Positions 59,982-64,000 of a DNA stretch of 64,000 nucleotides are shown piece by piece (position 1 is the first letter of the stretch; each line of letters starts with the position of its first letter). The stretch covers positions 23,284 to 87,283 of the forward strand of contig JAWKPW010000008.1 of assembly GCA_041390465.1 (NCBI GenBank), read 5' to 3'. The notes under the pieces were generated by a model. It was not told the origin of the DNA. It worked only from the letters and a program-made list of their open reading frames with translations, and made no database searches. Source of the stretch: JAABRU01 sp041390465. Lineage in GTDB: Bacteria; Desulfobacterota; Desulfobacteria; Desulfobacterales; Desulfococcaceae. Both the position numbers and the translations under genes were made by a program.

Positions 59982-61950
59982 AACAGAGATTCTTATTGTG
60001 GATGACCGGCCGGAAAATCTTCTGTCCATGGAAGCGCTGCTGGAAAACCCGGAACACAGCATTGTCTGTGCCCGATCCGGCAATGAGGCACTGGGACTGA
60101 CTCTGGATCATGATTTTGCCCTGATTCTGCTGGATGTGCAGATGCCGGACATGGACGGATTTGAAATTGCCGAACTGCTGCGGGTCCGGCAGAAAACCCG
60201 TCACATTCCCATTATTTTTGTCACGGCCATCAGCAAGGAACCCCATCATGTGTTCCGCGGATATGAAAAAGGTGCTGTGGATTATCTTTTCAAACCCATC
60301 AGACCGGAAATTCTCATCAGCAAGGTCCGGGTGTTCACAGAACTGTACCGGCAGCGCAGGGCATTGGAACAGACCACAGAACAGTTGCGGGAAACGGTTT
60401 CCAGTCTCCGGATGTCCGAGCAGAAGCTTCGGGAATCCGAAGAAAAATACCGTCTGCTGGTGGAAAATGCCAATGATGTGATTGTGATTCTCCAGGATGA
60501 ATTCATCCGTTTTCACAATCACAGAACAGAGGAGGTGACCGGATATTCAGCACAGGAGCTGACCCGCATTCCGTTTGCCGAGCACATTCATCCGGATGAC
60601 CGCGAACTTGTGATGGAAAGATACCGGCAGCGGATCGAAGGCTGGATTCCGGATGTCTATTCTTTCCGATGCCGGAACCGCAAAGGAGAGGAAATCTGGG
60701 CAGAAGTGAATGCTGTCCGAATTGTCTGGGAGGGAAAGTCTGCAATTCTGGCAATTCTCAGGGATGTCACGCTGCAGCACAGACTGGAGGAAAAACTGCA
60801 GCAGACCCAGAAAATGGAGGCCATTGGAACCCTGGCCGGAGGCATTGCCCATGATTTCAATAATATTCTGGGGGTTATCATGGGATATGCCGAACTGTCC
60901 CTGCGCGATATCGGAAACACGGAAACAGTGAAACGCAATCTGGGCCAAGTGCTCACTGCCAGTGAGAGGGCCAGGGAACTGGTGCAGCAGATACTTGCCT
61001 TCAGTCACAGAAGTGAACAGGAATTCAAGCCTGTAACCGTCAATCCCATTGTGCGGGAGACCATCAAACTGCTGCGCGCATCCCTGCCAAAAACCATTGA
61101 GATCCGTCAGAGGATTCATTCAGAGCCTTTGACCATTCTTTCCACTCCGACCCAGATTCACCAGGTGCTGATGAATCTTTGCACCAATGCAGCCCATGCC
61201 ATGGATGAAGAGGGCGGACTTCTTGAGATTTCTGTTGATCCCTTCCCTGTATCCTCTGGGACACAGTGGCAGGAACATTCTCTGGTTCCGGGCGATTATG
61301 TGCGCATAGCTGTCAGCGATACAGGCTGCGGCATTGACAAAAGCATTCTCCGCAAGATTTTTGATCCTTTTTTCACCACCAAGGATGTTGGCCGGGGAAC
61401 CGGCATGGGGCTGGCTGTGGTGCACGGCATTGTGAAAAGCCACAAAGGGGCAGTGCATGTGGACAGTGAGCCGGGAAAAGGAAGCAGGTTTGAAGTCTTT
61501 TTTCCCCAGATTCTGAACAGGAGGGACCCGGAAAAAAAAGCTGCTGTGCCACTGCTTACCGGAAACGGCCGTATCCTGTTTGTGGATGATGAGGAACTGC
61601 TGCTGGAAGTGGGAAAACAGATGATGGAACGGCTGGGATATGAGGTGGAATCCTGCAATAATCCGCTGAACGCTCTCAGGATTTTCTGCAAAAATCCCGC
61701 AAAGTTTGATCTGATTCTTACGGATATGACCATGCCCTGCATGAGCGGGGATATGCTGGCCAGGGAGATACTGAAAATCCGTCCTGACATTCCCGTCATT
61801 CTCTGCACCGGATACAGCGAGCATATGTCTGAGGAAAAGGCAAAGGATATGGGCATCAAAGCGCTGCTTATCAAACCGCTGGACATCAGCCGCCTGGCAG
61901 GGGTGATTCATCAGGTCATAATGAACAGAAACCGGCAGCAGCATCCCTGA
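59971..61950 (+). CDS. Hybrid sensor kinase: receiver-PAS-HisKA-HATPase-receiver
   Basis: A 659-residue cytoplasmic protein. Receiver about 6-120 (LIVDDRPENLLSMEALL, phospho-Asp in LILLDVQMPDMDGFEI, YLFKPIRPE), helical linker, PAS about 160-275 (YRLLVENANDVIVILQDEFIRFHNHRTEEVTGYS), HisKA with GTLAGGIAHDFNNILGVIMGYAELSL, HATPase (DTGCGIDKSILRKIFDPFFTTKDVGRGTGMGLAVVHGIV), and C-terminal receiver about 540-655 (LILTDMTMPCMSG). The architecture is the same as the kinase at 17217. GGGAGAAAGC precedes ATG 59971. It overlaps cheB, so it belongs to a receptor-modification or chemosensory-like signalling operon. Confidence 0.9.
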   Translation: MSHKTEILIVDDRPENLLSMEALLENPEHSIVCARSGNEALGLTLDHDFALILLDVQMPDMDGFEIAELLRVRQKTRHIPIIFVTAISKEPHHVFRGYEKGAVDYLFKPIRPEILISKVRVFTELYRQRRALEQTTEQLRETVSSLRMSEQKLRESEEKYRLLVENANDVIVILQDEFIRFHNHRTEEVTGYSAQELTRIPFAEHIHPDDRELVMERYRQRIEGWIPDVYSFRCRNRKGEEIWAEVNAVRIVWEGKSAILAILRDVTLQHRLEEKLQQTQKMEAIGTLAGGIAHDFNNILGVIMGYAELSLRDIGNTETVKRNLGQVLTASERARELVQQILAFSHRSEQEFKPVTVNPIVRETIKLLRASLPKTIEIRQRIHSEPLTILSTPTQIHQVLMNLCTNAAHAMDEEGGLLEISVDPFPVSSGTQWQEHSLVPGDYVRIAVSDTGCGIDKSILRKIFDPFFTTKDVGRGTGMGLAVVHGIVKSHKGAVHVDSEPGKGSRFEVFFPQILNRRDPEKKAAVPLLTGNGRILFVDDEELLLEVGKQMMERLGYEVESCNNPLNALRIFCKNPAKFDLILTDMTMPCMSGDMLAREILKIRPDIPVILCTGYSEHMSEEKAKDMGIKALLIKPLDISRLAGVIHQVIMNRNRQQHP

Positions 61951-61953
61951 ATT

Positions 61954-62586
61954 TCAGAAAAAGATTTTTTTCATGCCGCTGAGGATGAGCCACAGTCCGG
62001 TCAGTCCGCAGACAATCCTGGCCCCGGAGCGGACAGGGGCAAAACGGGCAGCCATGCCGGAGAAGGCAAAGGGCAGAATCTGCACTTTGCGCAGCATTTC
62101 CAAGGCAATGAGATCTTCCACTTTCAGTTGAAAAACTTCCCCGGATTTTTCCCGCAAAGCCATGCGTTCCTCCGCAGACATGTCAATTTTCTGACGGGCC
62201 GGAATCTCCCTGTCTGTTTCCCGGTGCCATTCCGCAAGCAGTTTTTCCACAGCGCCCATTTGTGCAGCACGGTCCGGAGATATGCCCTTTTTTATTTCCG
62301 GCAGAAGAAGAGACAGCGTTTCCCTGCTTTCCGAAAACTGTGCCAGATGCTTGTTTTATCCTGTCACCAGAAAAATTTTTTCCAAAGATTCCATGCGGGC
62401 AATGCTGTTGTTCACCATGTTGAGTTCAGTGATGAATGCATTGGTGCTGTCCACTTTGCCGCCAATGCGCAGCAGTGCATCAATGCTCCGGAAACTCTTG
62501 ACACCCAGTGCAACAATCAGCACCATTGGCGCCGCTCCGCCGGTGATCATTTTCTTTTTGAGGCTCAGGTGATCGAAAATTTTCAT
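61954..62586 (-). pseudogene. Broken CHASE3-type sensor or chemoreceptor N-terminal part
   Basis: From ATG 62586 (behind AAAGGATATTCC) the frame reads MKIFDHLSLKKKMITGGAAPMVLIVALGVKSF (membrane helix), then helical text SIDALLRIGGKVDSTNAFITELNMVNNSIARMESLEKIFLVTG and an in-frame TAA at 62356-62358. After the stop the same frame continues NKHLAQFSESRETLSLLLPEIKKG, KLLAEWHRETDREIPARQKIDMS and ends after a second membrane-like segment (ARIVCGLTGLWLILSG) at 61954. This is the CHASE3 layout of chemoreceptors and kinases, but the signalling domain is absent. A nonsense change plus truncation makes it a pseudogene. Confidence 0.65.
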
Positions 62587-62836
62587 GGAATATCCTTTCA
62601 GAAAGATTTGGGGGGAAACTGGCATGATGTTTGTGAATATACCCATCCCGGTTTTTGAAATCAATGTTTTTTGTGTCTGAAAACCTGATTTCCCGAAGAA
62701 AAAGACTTTTGAGGGAATTGATCAAAACAGAAGTTGTGAAATCTTTTTCCTTATGATAAATCACAAATTTTCCATTTTTTGTCAACACACCGGATGCACG
62801 TGCTTTCCGGATTTTTTTATCATAAAGGAGAAACAC

Positions 62837-64000
62837 ATGGCGAATGTTGTGATTGTCGGAACCCAGTGGGGCGATGAGGGCAAGGGGAAAATCGTGGATA
62901 TGCTGGCTGCACACGCGGATCTGGTGGTGCGTTTTCAGGGCGGAAACAATGCCGGGCATACGATGGTGGTCAACGGCGAGCAGTTTATCAGTCATCTGGT
63001 TCCTTCCGGAATTCTGCAGGGAAAAACCTGCATCATCGGCAACGGTCTGGTGGTGGACCCGGCAGTGCTGATCGAGGAAATCGATTATCTGCTCGGCAAA
63101 GGCGTGAAAGTGGATCCGGACAATCTGAAAATCAGTGAACGCGCACAGATCATCATGCCTTATCACAAACTTGTGGATCAGGCACGGGAGCGGATGAAAG
63201 GTGACAAAAAAATCGGCACAACCGGACGCGGCATCGGGCCTGCCTATGAAGACAAGGCCACCCGGCGGGGCATCCGTTTTGTGGATCTCATTGATCCGGA
63301 AGTGCTGAGGGAAAAAGTGGAAACCATCATGCGGGAAAAAAATTTTTACCTGAAAAATTTTCTTTCCGCAGAAACCGCTGATTCCGAATCCGTCATTGAG
63401 GAATATGCAGGTTATGCCCGGCGTCTGGCTCCCCATGTGTGCAATGTGTCGGTAATTATGGATGAAGCCCTGAAATCCGGCGGTCAGATTCTGTTTGAGG
63501 GCGCGCAGGGAACCCATCTGGATATTGATCACGGAACCTATCCCTTTGTGACTTCCTCCAATACCGTGTCCGGCAATGCGTGCTGCGGCTCCGGCATAGG
63601 GCCGGGAAAACTCACAGATATTTACGGCATTGTCAAGGCATACACCACACGGGTTGGGGCCGGGCCTTTTCCCACCGAACTTTTTGATGAAACCGGTGAC
63701 GGAATTCAGAAAAAGGGAGCGGAATTCGGAGCCACCACCGGCAGAAAACGCCGATGCGGATGGCTGGATGCCGTAATTCTGGAAAATGCCGTGCGTCTCA
63801 ACGGCCTGACCGGTCTGGTGGTGACAAAGCTGGATGTGCTGGGCGGTCTGGATAATCTGAAAATCTGCACAGCCTACAGGCATGGAAATGAAACTCTGCA
63901 TCATTTTCCCACCAGCCTGAAGGTGCTGGGCGAATGCGAACCCGTGTATGAAACCCTGCCCGGATGGGGCGAAGACATTTCCGGCATACGGATATTTGAC
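62837..64000 (+). CDS. purA: Adenylosuccinate synthase (3' end beyond the window)
   Basis: 388 residues visible: MANVVIVGTQWGDEGKGKIVDML (GTP P-loop with catalytic Asp14), QGGNNAGHTMVVNG (catalytic His), IGTTGRGIGPAYEDKATRRGIR, LFEGAQGTHLDIDHGTYPFVTSSN, GVGAGPFPTEL-type block, and ATTGRKRRCGWLDAV. It condenses IMP and aspartate with GTP to form adenylosuccinate, the first committed step to AMP. The ATG follows ATAAAGGAGAAACAC. The protein is intact up to the window edge. Confidence 0.97.
   Translation, partial: MANVVIVGTQWGDEGKGKIVDMLAAHADLVVRFQGGNNAGHTMVVNGEQFISHLVPSGILQGKTCIIGNGLVVDPAVLIEEIDYLLGKGVKVDPDNLKISERAQIIMPYHKLVDQARERMKGDKKIGTTGRGIGPAYEDKATRRGIRFVDLIDPEVLREKVETIMREKNFYLKNFLSAETADSESVIEEYAGYARRLAPHVCNVSVIMDEALKSGGQILFEGAQGTHLDIDHGTYPFVTSSNTVSGNACCGSGIGPGKLTDIYGIVKAYTTRVGAGPFPTELFDETGDGIQKKGAEFGATTGRKRRCGWLDAVILENAVRLNGLTGLVVTKLDVLGGLDNLKICTAYRHGNETLHHFPTSLKVLGECEPVYETLPGWGEDISGIRIFD

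Noticed and set aside
62480..63904. 474-residue minus-strand frame over purA
   Set aside because: purA motifs are complete on the plus strand; the opposite frame is a shadow.

Overview
The window looks like chromosome from a Desulfobacterota (Desulfobacterales-type) anaerobe of moderate G+C. The indicators are family-level recognition only: an FdhD, a TorD-like chaperone candidate, a fused HTH/ferredoxin protein of a type seen in sulfate reducers, a phenylacetate-CoA ligase, a GldA/GldF/GldG-type ABC operon, many hybrid histidine kinases, and a very high load of short palindromic elements. A filamentous gliding relative such as Desulfonema would fit but is not proven. The genome is littered with decayed genes.

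Layout. 0-11.6 kb: repeat-rich start, fdhD with a J-domain gene, a DEAD-box helicase behind a terminator-like leader, the four-gene Gld-type ABC operon (minus strand), a small unknown gene, an apparently leaderless TetR regulator and a PaaI-type thioesterase. 11.6-17 kb: an HTH/ferredoxin protein followed by three consecutive decayed genes (alpha/beta hydrolase, enoyl-CoA hydratase, acyl-CoA dehydrogenase), a transposase remnant and MITE-like elements. 17.2-21.4 kb: two hybrid sensor kinases and a periplasmic solute-binding protein.

21.5-32.8 kb is the accessory island. Its genes are nearly all on the minus strand: a transglutaminase-like lipoprotein, a Fic protein, a GFA-family zinc protein, a DUF433/DUF5615 toxin-antitoxin pair, two 48-50 aa proteins, a decayed WD40-TIR protein split by an IS1-family element, and a decayed PIN protein. 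They are separated by at least seven attC-like sites, all best read on the same strand as the genes. No integrase is visible, so I read this as an integron cassette array without integrase (CALIN). It ends at seven copies of an 18-bp palindrome.

33-50.4 kb: a frameshifted saccharopine dehydrogenase-like gene, an M16C (PreP-type) protease, a phenylacetate-CoA ligase, tRNA-Glu(CTC), azlCD (azlC frameshifted), an RlmK-like methyltransferase, an overlapping three-gene operon of RecQ fused to a C-terminal double-OB-like domain plus two different DUF488 proteins, and a HisH-HisF fusion. 50.4-64 kb: a 1452-residue hybrid kinase with three receiver domains, decayed small genes, an AbrB/PIN toxin-antitoxin pair, a 160-bp MITE with perfect inverted ends and 12-bp direct repeats, a CheR-CheB-hybrid kinase operon, a broken CHASE3-type sensor, and the 5' part of purA.

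Many frameshifts lie in homopolymers, so part of the apparent decay could be sequence error. All family assignments are by reading, with no database search.
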